NCBI GenBank assembly: GCA_947176515.1
Contig: CAMWQZ010000073.1
Location: 1-6,368 of the forward strand
DNA: 6,368 nt
Reading direction: 5' to 3'
Source: an uncultured Bacteroidales bacterium
GTDB lineage: Bacteria; Bacteroidota; Bacteroidia; Bacteroidales; Muribaculaceae
Within the stretch, counting starts at the first letter, position 1. Each line of letters opens with the position of its first letter. Shown here in pieces: positions 6,346 through 6,368 of this stretch. The notes under the pieces were generated by a model that searched no databases, was not told where the DNA came from, and saw only the letters and a program-made list of their open reading frames with translations. Both the position numbers and the translations under genes were made by a program.

Positions 6346-6368
6346 ATTGCATTAAGTTGCTTAATAAG

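Noticed and set aside
6351..6365. ATTAAG-TTG-CTTAAT hairpin at the right edge
   Set aside because: The arms are six bases and nearly all A/T, so it would be very weak. It lies beyond the terminator and next to the window edge with no downstream context.
1..6368. A new defence, mobile or biosynthetic system
   Set aside because: Every substantial frame belongs to a recognisable family. There are no nucleases, recombinases, transposase ends, CRISPR-like repeats or long unexplained gaps.

Overview
The window looks like ordinary chromosome from a gut-type Bacteroidales bacterium, possibly Muribaculaceae. Three things support this. Two intergenic gaps carry the Bacteroidetes -7 element TAnnTTTG, one of them with a correctly spaced -33 TTTG. 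Start codons lack clear Shine-Dalgarno sequences. The partial transglutaminase-like protein belongs to a type I remember from Bacteroidales. The family-level placement is inference; I cannot search a database here.

Layout: five genes lie on the minus strand and one on the plus strand. Reading the minus strand from right to left: a CaCA-family sodium/calcium antiporter (5610-4525); a 70-base gap with a promoter; a fused methionine sulfoxide reductase MsrA-MsrB (4454-3516); 31 bases later an alpha/beta hydrolase (3484-2756); a 56-base gap with a complete Bacteroidetes-type promoter; cutC (2699-1953); and, after only 2 bases, a secreted transglutaminase-like protein (1950 to base 1) whose C-terminus lies outside the window. 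Diverging from the antiporter, on the plus strand, is a Blc-type lipocalin lipoprotein (5767-6267), followed by a probable intrinsic terminator.

How the genes relate: msrAB and the hydrolase probably share one transcript, and cutC and the transglutaminase gene another. MsrAB repairs oxidised methionine. Blc-type lipocalins are associated with membrane lipids and envelope stress. The antiporter handles cations. An envelope or stress theme is possible, but the sequence does not prove that the four transcription units are co-regulated.

I found no RNA genes, CRISPR arrays, insertion sequences, integrases or toxin-antitoxin pairs, and no convincing new multi-gene system. The points most worth a second look are a degenerate second transglutaminase-like domain in the partial gene, the tight cutC-transglutaminase pairing behind its own promoter, and unusual ion-site residues in both alpha repeats of the antiporter. 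There is no gene-free stretch longer than 300 bases.
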